DNA from: Pratylenchus scribneri
Lineage: Eukaryota; Nematoda; Chromadorea; Rhabditida; Pratylenchidae
Length of the DNA: 64,000 nt
Direction: 5' to 3'
Assembly (NCBI GenBank): GCA_030063045.1
Contig: JAQSEB010000066.1
Span: 806,001-870,000, forward strand
Below are positions 12,092 to 22,884 of this stretch, in pieces. The notes under the pieces were generated by a model, which made no database searches, had not been told where the DNA came from, and saw only the letters and a program-made list of their open reading frames with translations. The translations under genes were made by a program, and so were the position numbers. Each line of letters begins with the position of its first letter. Position 1 is the first letter of the stretch.

Positions 12092-12690
12092 TCAAAAAAT
12101 CACTTAATTAATTTTTAATTTTATTTCATCTTTGAACTTTCCAAAAATTGGTTCCTTGAATAAATTTTTCAAATAAAATGTCGAAAATGATGAAATGAAT
12201 GAACGTTCAAATTGGAATAATTGAATGAATAATAAAATAAAACACAAAATGGATTGAAACATTAAATGTAATTGATGCTGACTGAATTGCGGAATGATTA
12301 TGCCCCAAGCCCCCATTCATTCCTTTTTGCAATAAGCTCCCCAAATTTGGTTGAATTGTTCGCCCATTCTTTCCCCCCACCCTCCTCCCCCACCCACAAA
12401 AATGCTTTTGGTTTGCCTTCCATTTTGAAAAGGCCATTCTTGAGGGAAATGGCAATTTGCTCCATTTTGGGCCAATCATCCATCCATCCATTCCCCCACT
12501 CTGCTTCACCTTTTCCATTTAACATTTTCGGAATGATTTGTGGTACCAAATTGTGTCGATCATTGAATTTTGTTCCTGAAATTGGCCAAATAAAAGGCGG
12601 CACAAATTCAGGCAAAACCACACATTTCCTTCATTCAATTGAGCCAAAAAGCAAACAAATTCCTTCAATTTGGTCTTCACCCATCAAAAA
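12092..12690. other. Spacer and 5' region of the Gly-rich gene
   Basis: Minus- and plus-strand open frames of about 100-190 codons occur here (12298-12621 and 12272-12850), but they overlap each other and show compositional bias without recognisable domains. I regard them as chance. The region just before 12691 is the likely leader of the Gly-rich gene. Confidence 0.4.
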
Positions 12691-13950
12691 ATGGTATCAA
12701 ATAAATTTTCAAAAACACAAATTCATTTCCCCCAAAATTATTGCAGCATCCAGTGATTGCCCTTGGAGTGTTGGGCTTGGCCATTGCCGTTGTTGCCAAT
12801 GCCGGAAATCCATATGGCGGTGGTGGAGGATACGATTCGGGGAGCAATGAAGGCGGATATGGTGGCGGACATAGCGGCGGTGGAGGTGGATATAGCGGCG
12901 GTGGAGGTGGATATAGCGGCGGTGGAGGCGGTGGCGGATACGGTGAGAAAAAGGGAAGGGGAAATAATGTGAAATTTACCCCATTTTTGTAGGCAAAAAA
13001 GGAGGCTATGGAATGAAGAAAAGCTATGGTGGCGGAGGAGGAGGATATGGAGGAGGCGGTGGCGGATATGGTGAGAAAAAGAGAAGGGGAAAATGTGAAC
13101 TCCATTTTTGCAGGCAAAAAAAGCTATGGAATGAAGAAAAGCTATGGTGGTGGAGGAGGAGGATATGGAGGAGGTAAATCATGAAGGGAAAGGGTCTGAT
13201 TAATTGTGCCAAAATTGCAGGCGGATATGGTGGCGGAAGCAACGGAGGATACGGAGGAGGAAGCAGCTATGGCAATGAAGGAGGATATGAAAGCAGCGGA
13301 TACGAAAGTGGAGGCAGCTATGGAGGCGGATACAAAAAGCAAAGCGGAGGCGGATATGGAAAGGTGGGGATAGGAATTATTTGGCATTGGCACATTTTAT
13401 ATTCATCATTTTGCAGAAGAGCTACAGCGGAGGAGGCGGTGACTATGGAGGCGGCGGCGGATATGGAGGCAAAAGCTACAGTGGAGGAGGTGGCGGATAC
13501 GGAGGAGGTAAATAATGAAGGAAAATAATCTGATTAATTGTGCCAAAATTACAGGCGGCTATGGAGGCGGAAGCAAAGGTGGATATGGAGGAGGAAGCAA
13601 AGGAGGATATGGCGGTGGAAGCAGCTACGGCGGAGGAAACAGCTATGGCAGCAACTCGAACGAATACGGAGGCGGCTACCAATCCTCAGGGGTAAAAACA
13701 TTTTGTGCCATTCATCAAACACAATCCATCATTTAAGGAATATGGCGGCGGCCACAGCAGCTACGGAGGTGGAATGAGCCATGGCAGCAGCGGAGGATAC
13801 GGTGGAGGCGGAAAAAGCTACGGAAGCGGCGGAGGATATGGCGGAGGCGGAAAAAGCTATGGCAGCAGCAGTGGATATGGAGGAGGAGGCAAAAGCTATG
13901 GAAGCGGTGGAGGAGGCGGATATGGCGGCGGTGGATATGGAAAACATTGA
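12691..13950 (+). CDS. Secreted glycine-rich repeat protein
   Basis: Eight exons are inferred. The first coding exon contributes only the ATG (12691-12693), followed at once by a GT donor. The next exon (12747-12942) supplies a signal-peptide-like core, IALGVLGLAIAVVANAG. The remaining exons (12993-13070, 13114-13173, 13221-13363, 13417-13507, 13555-13691, 13738-13950) encode Gly/Tyr/Ser repeats such as GGGGGYSGG, KSYGGGGGGYGG and GGGGKSYGSGGGYG. The protein ends GGGGYGKH. Such proteins occur in nematode cuticle, eggshell and gland secretions; no specific role can be assigned. Frames are kept across all seven introns, several of which begin GTGAGAAAAAG or GTAAAT, suggesting the repeats grew by copying exon-intron units. 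Minus-strand open frames here are shadows. Confidence 0.8.
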
Positions 13951-14443
13951 ATGATGGAATGAATGAATGAAGGAAGAACCCCCAAACAGATATTCCCCAT
14001 ATCCATTTTTATAATTTTAAATTAATTCATCGATGATACTTTTTGGCAATGGCACACTTTTCATAATTAAATAAATAAATTGTTGGCAAATAAATTGGAC
14101 TGAATGAGTACAAAAATTTATCGATTTTGTCAAAAATATATAGTCGAATTCCTGCTGGCTTTTTAAATACAATAATCATCAATTAGTTAATCCCATTCCA
14201 TTTTTGGCACCGTTCATCTTCTTCCTTGACTAAAACTGTTGCCAACATATATTTTCAAATTGGCCGCCCCATTCCCATTTCCCCCATCAGTTGGGTTTAT
14301 TCTTTCCCTTTGTTCATTGAACAATGGCATTGGTGCCATCTTCTGCTGAATTCGGTTGGGTGTTTGTCGAATTGTGCCACCGCCCATTTCTTGTTGATTA
14401 CTTCATTTTGGGACAATTCATAAATTAAAATATTATTCCTTCT
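13951..14443. other. Convergent 3' spacer
   Basis: Region between the 3' end of the Gly-rich gene (+) and the unknown minus-strand gene. AATAAATAAATT at about 14070 may act in 3' end formation. No coding evidence. Confidence 0.4.
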
Positions 14444-15357
14444 TCACCTCCTTTCATTTTGGCCTTCCTCCTTCTCATTAAGCCCAAATAATTCATCGGC
14501 AATGCATTGAACAATTTGGGTCCATTTCAATTTGGTAAAAAGTAATCGAAATTGTGGCAATTCACTGACTTTGTGCAACTCTTCCACTGATGTGCACCGG
14601 ACAATTAAATTCTGCACAAAAATATAATAAAATGTGAATATTTTTGAATATTTGTGATTGCCTGAAAATTTGGATCATTTCGGACAAGTTGGCGCCATCG
14701 AAGCATTTCTTGTTCTGTCAATTTCCTCGTCCCATATCCTTCAAATTCCCTCCAGTCAAAATCAATTTTACTAAAATTTAGTACCTCTAATTTTGTTGAC
14801 ACTGTTAATCAACAATATTTGTTGCCTTTCCCTCCCAATTTGAACCTTTTTTGGCGTTGAATATTCACCTTTAATTTCCATTTATTTTTAATATTTTTAT
14901 TTTCGGCCACCTTCTTTCGATGCCCCATTTCCCCCATCATTCGTCATCATCATATTCTTCAATTTCATTTCGGCTGAACGATAAATTTCGGTGATTGATC
15001 GACACGCGGCCGCATTGAAATCCTCGCGCAAAGCATCATTGTCGCTGCAAATGTGTATTAATTGGAATATTCATTCCATTTTTACCTTCTCCAATTCCCT
15101 CCACCATTATTCATTCCCGCACAATTTCCTTGTTTTCCCTCCTTCAATAATTCGCCTCCATTCCCCACCAATTTTTGGCCATTATTTCCCGTCGTTTCAA
15201 TCGAAAGAACTGTCAATATTTTTACATAACATTTATCCATTTTTCCTACCATTTGATGAATTTCGATTGGCTGAAGAAGAATGAAGGCTTTTGAGGAGAA
15301 GTGGTGGATGCTGGGAATTGGCATTTTGGTGCCGAAAATTAGAAGAGGAAGAGCCAA
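14444..15357 (-). CDS. Unknown protein with conserved-looking charged C-terminus
   Basis: I do not recognise this gene. Minus-strand exons join in frame: about 15085-15357, then one starting DNDALREDFNAAACRSITEI, then one reading IDFDWREFEGYGTRKLTEQE followed by MLRWRQLVRNDPNFQ, then NLIVRCTSVEELHKVSELPQ and continuing to ADELFGLNEKEEGQNERR with TGA at 14444-14446. The last intron must use a GC donor (CAG|GCAATC, at 14661-14660), since no GT is available in phase. The 5' end is unsure: the frame is open up to a TTG at 15357, so either an inner ATG is used or a further upstream exon exists. The gene sits about 250 bp behind the ZP gene on the same strand, a spacing compatible with an operon. 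Confidence 0.5.
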
Positions 15358-15611
15358 TTGAAGGAATTGGCATTGGCTCCAAATTCAAATGTTCACCGAA
15401 TGTTTGACTGTAAAATATTGGTCGAAATGGCTTTAGCGCACATCACCCCCTTCTGCCCACCTTTCCATATTTGAAGTAATTGCCGTAGAATTTGAATCAC
15501 TCGTTGCCCGACCCCATTCCCTGTCTCCTCCTCCCCTCATTTGCCTTTGGCCACCCCTGCTTTCATCACTTGCTAAATTAATATTAATATTTATTATTTA
15601 AATTATTCGGT

Positions 15612-17381
15612 TCATCTACCCGGCGAAAATGAGGAGGAATTTTCGCCAGGCGATATTCGGGAATCCAAATTTGTGAATGGAGAATGTGTTTGTTGTTGAT
15701 GATTATTTTGTTGTTGTCCCCTTTTGGCCAGTCGATATTGTTTGACGCTGTAGAAAAATGCCAGGAAAACGCAGCCAAGAAGGAATATTCCCAATAAACT
15801 TGCCTTTAAATAAATGTGGATTAATTGTATTAAAATGAAGGAATTATTGGACCATTCCGACGACAATATTCGATGAGAATGAATTCCTCCTTTGTTCCCA
15901 TTGATTGCTCACATCAAATTCTCCATCAATTAAATTTGCATTTTGTTCTCTTTCTTCTCTGTTTTCTTTGCCAATAACAAATTCGCCACCAGCCAATAAT
16001 AAATTATTTTTTCCATTTTGCTGATGATTATGACCACCGGCTGTTAATCTGAATAAAAGAGAATTAATATTTTTTTGCGAGGAATGGCACAAAAACATTG
16101 ATGAGGAAGAGGCTGAAGGGGAAATTTGTAAATTTGGCGAATTCAATTGTTGTTGCTGTTCAGTGCCCGTAATCAACATTGGAGGTGGGCCTTGGCCATT
16201 TCCAATGCTGCAAAATGACATCAAATTTGATTAATTATATTCCCTTTTTACCCTCCAAAAGAATTCGTTCCTCTTCCAATTCCGGCCTGTTGGGATTGTG
16301 GCAATCGAAATTCAGTCACTTCCGGCATTCCATAAACGCATTTCTGAATTTATTTGGAATGATTGTCAATGCCAACAATGTCTAGAAGCTTCTCTTATTC
16401 ATCCTACTGTACCCTACCCCCACTTTTGCCCAATCGCCATGCACCCTATCAATCAAATATTGCCCCAATCAGCCTTTAAATCCACTCTTTTCTTTTTCCT
16501 CTCCTTATATTTTTTACCCTTCACATTTTTATCATATTTTTTCCCGCAAAATTAATAAAGAATAATTTAAAGTCGAGTTCTCCTTGTCCCTATCCCATTC
16601 ATTGGGCCACTTGGGGGCTTATTAGGCCTCCGACGAAAGCCCGGAGCCAAGCACTCGCCCCAAATAACTTTAACCCTAGATTGAGAAGACTAATAATTAG
16701 CAGTTAGGACTAATATGATGAATTGTGTTTGGACAAGTAAATAGGTAAAATCACCCACAAATTCATAATTCAAATCATCAGAGAGAATGAGGCCAGGGAA
16801 ACTGCAAAAGAATCGAATTTTGAGAATAAAATGTATTTTATTACCTCGCAATTCTAAGGGTATTCTGGAAGACACCTAAAATTGAAATGTGAATATTTTT
16901 GAGGAGATAAATTTGCCTGGGGAAATCATTTTTGTGGCACAAGGATCTTTGTGCACCGCAATTTGGACAATGTAGCGTAATTCGCCATTGCCCTTTAGAC
17001 GGCATTCTGGGCGCATTGTATTGCCGACCGAAAATGATGAAGGGAATAAATAATTTAAATTGAATGAAATTAAAATGGCACAAACAATGATCCAATCACT
17101 GAATCGTTGAGTTGGCAATAAATTCTCATTGAATTGGACATGAAGAGTAATCAATTGGGGGCCACATTCAGTGGTTACTTGGGGGAAATAAGGTTATAGC
17201 ATAATTTGGGTATTGGGAAAATACTTTTCACTTTGTTTGGTGATGAATTGATTTGGGCGGAAACGGCCAAACGTGAGAAGGCACCTTCCTGGCGTTCTTC
17301 CTTTTTTGTGCCATTTTTAATGCCAAAATCGACGAGAAAAAGGAGAAGAAAAATTACTGGAGAATTTGAATTGGACAGCAT
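15612..17381 (-). CDS. ZP-domain membrane protein (cuticlin-like)
   Basis: ZP proteins polymerise in extracellular matrices; in nematodes the cuticlins shape cuticle ridges. Exon 1 (17225-17381) starts at ATG 17381 and has a hydrophobic signal sequence ([12 protein letters not shown]). Splicing at the GTATTTTCC donor leads into [19 protein letters not shown], then [52 protein letters not shown] and [15 protein letters not shown]. This matches the ZP-N/ZP-C order of cuticlins, with conserved cysteines. A Gln/Ser-rich linker containing a minimal RxxR site (REER) follows, then one transmembrane helix ([16 protein letters not shown]) and a short basic tail ending SFSPGR. One intron needs a GC donor (CCAG|GCAAAT, at 16916). 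Another, about 16344-16756, is mostly the 340-bp repeat. The segment between DWIIV and RPEC may hide a further intron. Confidence 0.82.
16362..16715 (-). repeat. Interspersed ~340-bp repeat, copy 2
   Basis: Reverse-strand copy of the family seen at 9072-9410. On the plus strand it reads from ATTGTCAATGCCAACAATG through ATCAATCAAATATTGCCCCA to AGTTAGGACTAATATGA. It fills most of one intron of the ZP gene, leaving only a few tens of bases on either side. Confidence 0.8.
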
Positions 17382-17701
17382 TTTTGACTGATTATGATTA
17401 ATAATAATTTAAATATTATTCAGGGAGAAATATTCAATTGTGGAAATACAAAAATGGTTGGTTGAACTATCCAAAATGTGTTGAATTTAAAATGGGATTA
17501 TTTGTGTATTGTATTAGCTTTAAATTCGGAAAATAAATTTGACTGTGGGAGGGGGATTAAAGCCACAAAAATACATGTTTTTGGAATATTAATAATATTG
17601 GATAATCCCATGGATTTGTTATGCTTTTGATGGGCTGGGAATAATCGACAAAAATTTTGACCTCTATTAAAATAAAAAAAACATATTTAAATATTATATA
17701 T

Positions 17702-17970
17702 TTATTCCCCTTCTGGGCGAATTAGAATGAATTCCAAAGTGATTGTCCAATTGGCCTCTTTCCAATTTAGGTAAGTGGAGGGAATTATCGACAATGATCG
17801 GGCCCATTTAATCCATCCAAATTGTGTGGTTCCGATTGGTACAAAGCAGCAGAGAAGGGAAGTCCCCAAATCCAAAGGAACATCCTCATTCAAGGACATT
17901 CTCCCTTTGCTATTCATTTTAGGATAATTGCCACCAAAAAATGGACAAAAACTATGAAAAGAGAAAGTAA
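17702..17970 (-). CDS. Possible 3' coding exon of an unknown gene
   Basis: A minus-strand frame reads MSLNEDVPLDLGTSLLCC and TYLNWKEANWTITLEFILI before a stop at 17702. It can be extended upstream to an acceptor (TTTTCATAG) near 17970 as FCPFFGGNYPK. The residue pattern looks like real beta-rich protein rather than chance, but I could not join a convincing upstream exon in phase. It may be the end of a gene whose earlier exons lie around 18000-18200, or a remnant. Confidence 0.3.
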
Positions 17971-18972
17971 ATGTGAGAAAGAAATGGAAGAGATAAAAGG
18001 GATATTAACATTCGGATATCCTGGTTGGATCAACAGGTTTGGATGATTTTGATTGGGAAATGGCCGAATTGAACCAAAGAAAAGCGCATTTGATGGGAAA
18101 GGGGGAGGAGGATGCATTTCCGAGTGGTGTGGGGTGGGAGTGCGCGAGTCAGGATGAATTGAAGGAAGGGGGAATGGGGGATGAATTCATTGCATTCACA
18201 CCGCCAATAATAATCCATCCAATCCATATGATGTTGTGCCCTTCCCCCAATTCACCCTTCCCTCACAGTCAGTCAAGCTGCAATTTTCGCGCGCCCGTCC
18301 ACAAAATGTGCAGCACAACGACGACGACACAAAGTCGGCTGGCCGCCAAATGAAAAAGCATTTTTTGGGCTGTGGAATGGTGTCAATTCATTCAGCACAG
18401 GTAAAAGAAGGAGGAAAGGAATAGGATGAATGGAGGAGGATGGATGGAATTGGACCAAAACAAATCCAAAATGGCAAATTCCATTTATGCAAAAATCATT
18501 TTTAGAGGGAAAATTGTAGCCCAAAAATTCACTCAATTCTCCTTCAGAAGGACAATTAAATTGCTATTTTCTTCTTTGATGATTGCTGGAAGGAAGATTG
18601 AGGGGGGGGGGGGGGGGGGGGGGGAGGACATCGGCCATTCCAATGGACTTTGGGGTGCGCGAGGGAATTGATGGGAGGATGAATGGAGGAAAATGGACAA
18701 TTCCCCATTCCACCCGTCCACAACAATCACCCTCCCAATTGGCACCACCACCCCACCCAACACATCAACATCATCCATTCCATTCCCACTTTCATTCATT
18801 CCATTCATCGTCTCGCTAATCCGGCAGCGTGGAATAAATTCCGCCGGCAATTTTAATGGGAATGAACAATGAAAAGTTGTGGAAAATGGTAGCTTGAAAA
18901 ATGAAAAGGAATGGGACAAATTGAATGTGAATTAATGAATTTATTCAAAAAACACAATTTGTTAAATGGCAT
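17971..18972. other. Unassigned region with a poly-G tract
   Basis: Several overlapping open frames occur on both strands (for example 18039-18353 and 18533-18919), but they lack recognisable motifs and are probably chance. The region contains an uninterrupted run of 23 G at 18602-18624. Confidence 0.35.
18602..18624 (+). repeat. G23 homopolymer
   Basis: Uninterrupted run of 23 guanines flanked by AAGATTGA and AGGACATC. Such tracts can form G-quadruplexes; in C. elegans, long poly-G tracts need the DOG-1 (FANCJ) helicase for stable replication. The exact length could also be affected by sequencing error. Confidence 0.85.
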
Positions 18973-19305
18973 ATATTAGTCCTAATCTTGGTTTAAAAAA
19001 AATCTAGAGCTAAAGTTATTTGGGACGAGAATGGGCCTAGGTTCTCGCCCCGAGCCTTCGCCGGATTGGATTGAGAATAGTTGGGCTTAATTTTATTAAA
19101 TATATTTTTATCTGTTGTGGCGGAAAAATGTGAAATATCGTAAAAAGTATGATGGAAAAGTGAACATTTGGTGGGGAAATGAGCGGGTTTAAAAGGCAGA
19201 TTGGGGCAATATTTGATTGATAGGGTGATTATGATTAGGCAAAAGGTGGGGGTACAGTAGGATGAATATTAGGAAAGGCCTTATGCATTGTTTACATTGA
19301 CAGTT
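18973..19305 (+). repeat. Interspersed ~340-bp repeat, copy 3
   Basis: Third copy of the family at 9072-9410. It begins near ATATTAGTCCTAATC, shares TTATTTGGGACGAGAA, TTGGGGCAATATTTGATTGA and GGTGGGGGTACAGTAGGA, and ends near TTTACATTGACAG. It is shorter and more diverged than the other two. It lies only about 10 bp beyond the stop codon of the minus-strand protease gene, so it probably overlaps that gene's 3' untranslated region. Confidence 0.75.
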
Positions 19306-19315
19306 ATCATTTTTT

Positions 19316-20633
19316 TTAAATGCATTCAATTTCGCCCGAGGTCGATTCCTCAATCCAATCACAAAATGCGCTGATTCGAGTGTAAATAACTTAAATAAAT
19401 GAATTGAATGCAAAAATTGACCAAAAATTACCAGGAGGACGTTTTTCACTGTAATTATGGCTGACTTGGAAGCTGGTCAAACCAATCTTGAAAATATTAT
19501 CAGAATTAATTTTCATATTCACCCGGCTAACCTGTGTATGCTGCATTTGTGTCCCATTCCCATTGGCCAATTCCATCGGTAGGAATGCCGGGCCCCCACT
19601 GTCGCCCTAAATGAAATATTTTTATGGCGCAAAATTCATCTTAAAACCTTTTCCGCATTTTGGCGTCCACTTCCCAGGCAAATGATTTTTTCATTCACAG
19701 TTGAATCAAACATTTTGCATTCATCCAATGAAATTGGATGTGCCATTCCTTCCCTCAATATTTCTGGATCCAAATCCGGTTCCCTATAAATTTCTTCTGA
19801 TTCATCATCATAAAATGCTTCTACAAATTCAAATTCATTATCCCAATTCCTTTATCATTTATTCACCATGTTGACGGCCCCATCCAGCGATGGTCATTCC
19901 ATTTCCATCCAATTTAGTTCCATTCTGTCCATTTATTCTATTGCTCGAATATTTTGTTTCATTGAATTCTTTTGCTAAACAAATTGGCCTAATTTGTTCG
20001 GAGAAATTAAGCGGATATGCCAACTATTAATCCAATTTTTATTGAATTAATTCCCAAAAAATGCAAACTTCAATGATGGCAATATCATTTGCCAAAGTGC
20101 TAAAATCGAATTTAGGATGGACCATAATTTGACCAATTTTCAGTTTAATTGTCTTCTCCGATAAATAGTTCACATTTCCCAGTCGAATTTGACTCTGAAT
20201 TTTTCAATTCCCTTTTTTCCCAAAATCCCCTCAAAAAACATATTCCAATGCATCTTCTTTGTTGGGCATTCGTTTTGTTCGTTTTGAATAAAAGCAATGA
20301 GCCGCCAAAATCAAATGCCGTGGCCCAATGATGGATGCCGTACAACAATAACAAAATTGAATATTCTTTTTAGGGAATTATTGCATAAATTATTAAAATT
20401 AATTCAATCACCGGACAACATTCCCCATCATATCGGAAAAGGGCAGCGATCCATGGATATTTTTCATTATTTTCGACCCGATCCCCATTCGAGATCTTGA
20501 AATGATGTCCTGTCGATTCATTGTTGGCTTTTGAGGGGGAAAAATATTCGGAAATGCCACATTCGAATGTGGCAATTGACGTTGGAAGAAGAAAAGCCAG
20601 AAAGATCAGAATAATATTAATGGGGAAATACAT
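19316..20633 (-). CDS. Secreted trypsin-like serine protease (S1A)
   Basis: The ATG at 20633 opens a signal peptide (INIILIFLAFLLPTSIA) and a pro-region, followed by the activation-like site and start of the catalytic domain (ISNGDRVENNEKYPWIAALF). The catalytic His is in IIGPRHLILAAHCF, Asp in STLANDIAIIE, and Ser in GDSGGPAFLP, so the triad is complete. Other S1 landmarks are present: IRPICLAKEF, GMTIAGWGRQHG, and a C-terminal YTRISAFCDWIEES helix. The residue six positions before the catalytic Ser (chymotrypsin 189, the S1 pocket floor) reads Asn in my splice, not Asp, and the usual Cys at 191 is missing. Primary specificity is therefore probably not classical tryptic. The 3' end lies against repeat copy 3. 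Confidence 0.87.
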
Positions 20634-20835
20634 TTCGTTTTCAATTTAAAAAGGCCAGTTGGATGATATGAATGAGAAAATATATGAAACCAAAATCGAC
20701 AAATGATCAAATTATTTAGGATTCATGAGTGAATTTCAATTTCACATTTATCAAAATTCATTTTTGGGAAAAAAACACTTAATTTATTCGATTCACACAT
20801 TTTAAAATTGCTTTTTGTCGGCGGATTGGTTAATA

Positions 20836-22113
20836 TCAATGATTCCATTGATTTTCGAGTTCTTTAAAGTAGACATTGCCAATATTCTCGATAGGGAATA
20901 TTTTATTGCTAATTTTACCAAAACATTGCTTGTCAAAAGCATTCAGAAAACGATGATAAATGATGAGGGAAATGATTGCATAAATGGTCATCAACTATTA
21001 TTTGGGATTATTTCAGTTGGCATTGGCACTAACCGAATTTAAGAATTGATAATGTGCCAAAAAGAGGGAAGTGGGCAAATTCAAATTGCGCAAAACAATG
21101 ACGGACAAATTGGAAATGAGAACAAAAATGAGGAAAGTAATGTCCAATGGCATAATCAATCGCATTGTCACATAATTTTCGTGCAATTGATATTTTTCGC
21201 TGAGATTATAGGATGGAATTGGCGAATTCAAATGAAAAGCCTTTGGGGAATAAAAATTATATTTTGATGGATGGATGAAGGCAACCTGCTGATTCAAATG
21301 TTTGTTTTTCTTATAAAGATAAATGTCGCCAATTGCAGTGAAAATTGTCAATAAAATGAGAAAAAATGTGCAAAATTGGTAGATTAAATTGCCGGTTTTA
21401 GTGGTGATTGTGTTGACCGGCAATAATTTGAAAAAATCAAAGCCATTGTCCATGAAAACGAAGAATAACACCAAAAAAACCATGGACAAAACCAACGAAT
21501 ACTATAAAAAGGGATGAATTAAAAGGGCAAAATGAATATTGAGGGCAGTTGCGACGATCAATGCAATGCCAAAACGAATTCCCTCATTCTCATAATTTTT
21601 CGCAAATTTTGTTGCCCTTAACCGTTCCAACATGATGACAAAATGGAGGCAAGGGATGGATAAAATGTAGAACATTGTGGGCCATTTAGAGATGACTAAA
21701 TACCAAAATGGGGTTCGCATGGAACAAGGCCATGGTGCATAGAAAAAGCCTAGAATCTTTGAAGGAAAATGAATTAATCAGAGAGGGGATTTGGGGGAAT
21801 GAATGGGGAGAACCAAATGACGAAGTTCAATGAGGCCTTGGCCAATTGGGCCAAATTGATAGACAATGGCCAAATTGATGTAGAGGAACTGAAAAATTGG
21901 ACAATGACTAAACGGAATAAAAAAATAAATTACCTTCAAATTGCCGTGCAATGGCATCCTCTTTTTGGAATATTTCCAGACAAGTGGAATAAATGTGAGA
22001 ATTTGAATGAAAAGGAGGAAAAGAAGTTGGCCACGCGCAAATTGGGCATACGGATCGGCGATAACCTCAAATGCTTTTTCACAATCGGCGGGCAACGATT
22101 CATTGGATGACAT
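20836..22113 (-). CDS. Nematode serpentine chemoreceptor (Sra/Srab-like 7TM)
   Basis: A G-protein-coupled receptor-like protein of the nematode Sra superfamily, expected in chemosensory neurons. From ATG 22113 the exons give an N-terminal MSSNESLPADCEKAFEVI, TM1 (GQLLFLLFIQILTFIPLVW), a loop HGNLK, TM2 (FLYINLAIVYQFGPIGQG), a cysteine-bearing loop, TM3 (MFYILSIPCLHFVIMLERL) followed by the family-like ER.RAT.....YE motif, TM4 (IRFGIALIVATALNIHFALL), TM5 (SMVFLVLFFVFMDNGF), TM6 (LDITFLIFVLISNLSVIVL) and TM7 (LMTIYAIISLIIY). The C-terminus ends ENQWNH. The order and the post-TM3 motif support Sra/Srab over other serpentine families, but the exact subfamily is an inference. The gene is intact in frame. 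Confidence 0.75.
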
Positions 22114-22884
22114 TTTTTTATTAGAATTTGAGAGTCAATTTGATGAATGAATAATGAAACTTCATAAAATTTATTATTAGACTCAAAAGAATTTCATTTT
22201 TTTCATTTTGTCCCATTAAATTATTACGCTTGGTCGCGAATTATTTACAAATTGGAACAAAAAATGTATTAATATTGATAGACGAAAGGAAATTTATTGT
22301 ACCGTGGAAAAATAATAGATAATGATGACAAAGAATGATTATAGATCTTTGGAATATATTTCATTAGTACAGTTTGTTAATTAGTGATTAGTAAATTAGG
22401 CAATGTCAATGCCAATATTTTATTTTTCTTCATATTTCTCCTTACTATTTCATTTACAAGCATTTCGACGCAAAATTGTTATTAATTTTACAAATTCTGA
22501 TTTCTGAAAAAACACAAATTCTCAAAAAACACAAAATTCTGATTTATTCACTTTTCACCAATGCCATTTATCTTTTATACCAATTATCATCCATTTTTGA
22601 TGTTTGTTTCCAGAAAAATTTTCTATTACTTTGGATTCTCTTCTTTTTGTTGTTCAATAATAATGTGGGCCAATGCCAGTCAAACGGGGGAAATTGGCCT
22701 AATTGATAAGGAATTAAATGGAATGGCTTTTTGCCATGGTTTCTTTTGTGCCTTCCCAAAATTCATCTTTGTCCCCCAACCGCAATCAAATAAACAATTT
22801 TTATCAATTTGCCTCATATTTATTTTGGCCATTCTTTCATCCAACCGTCCATTTTTCATTCCCAATTCCCCAATTTCAATCCAA
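22114..22884. other. Divergent promoter region, chemoreceptor / TTL
   Basis: Non-coding spacer between two divergently transcribed genes. It must hold both promoters, but no specific sites are recognisable. An open frame from 22561 runs into the TTL signal peptide; its upstream part has no conserved content. Confidence 0.45.

Noticed and set aside
12272..12850. 192-codon plus-strand frame upstream of and overlapping the Gly-rich gene
   Set aside because: It runs into the Gly-rich exon in the wrong frame, and its upstream part overlaps an equally open minus-strand frame; neither has a recognisable feature.
12677..13947. Minus-strand Pro/Tyr-rich and Ala/Ser-rich frames opposite the Gly-rich gene
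   Set aside because: They are antisense shadows of GGN/TAY-biased codons. The plus-strand model has a signal peptide and in-phase introns.
18533..18919. Open frames across the G23 tract
   Set aside because: They depend on the poly-G run (poly-Gly or poly-Pro) and lack any other sign of coding.
22561..22884. Extended N-terminus of the TTL gene
   Set aside because: The frame is open, but the added ~108 residues are Phe/Ser-rich without conservation. The ATG at 22885 directly opens a signal peptide of normal length.
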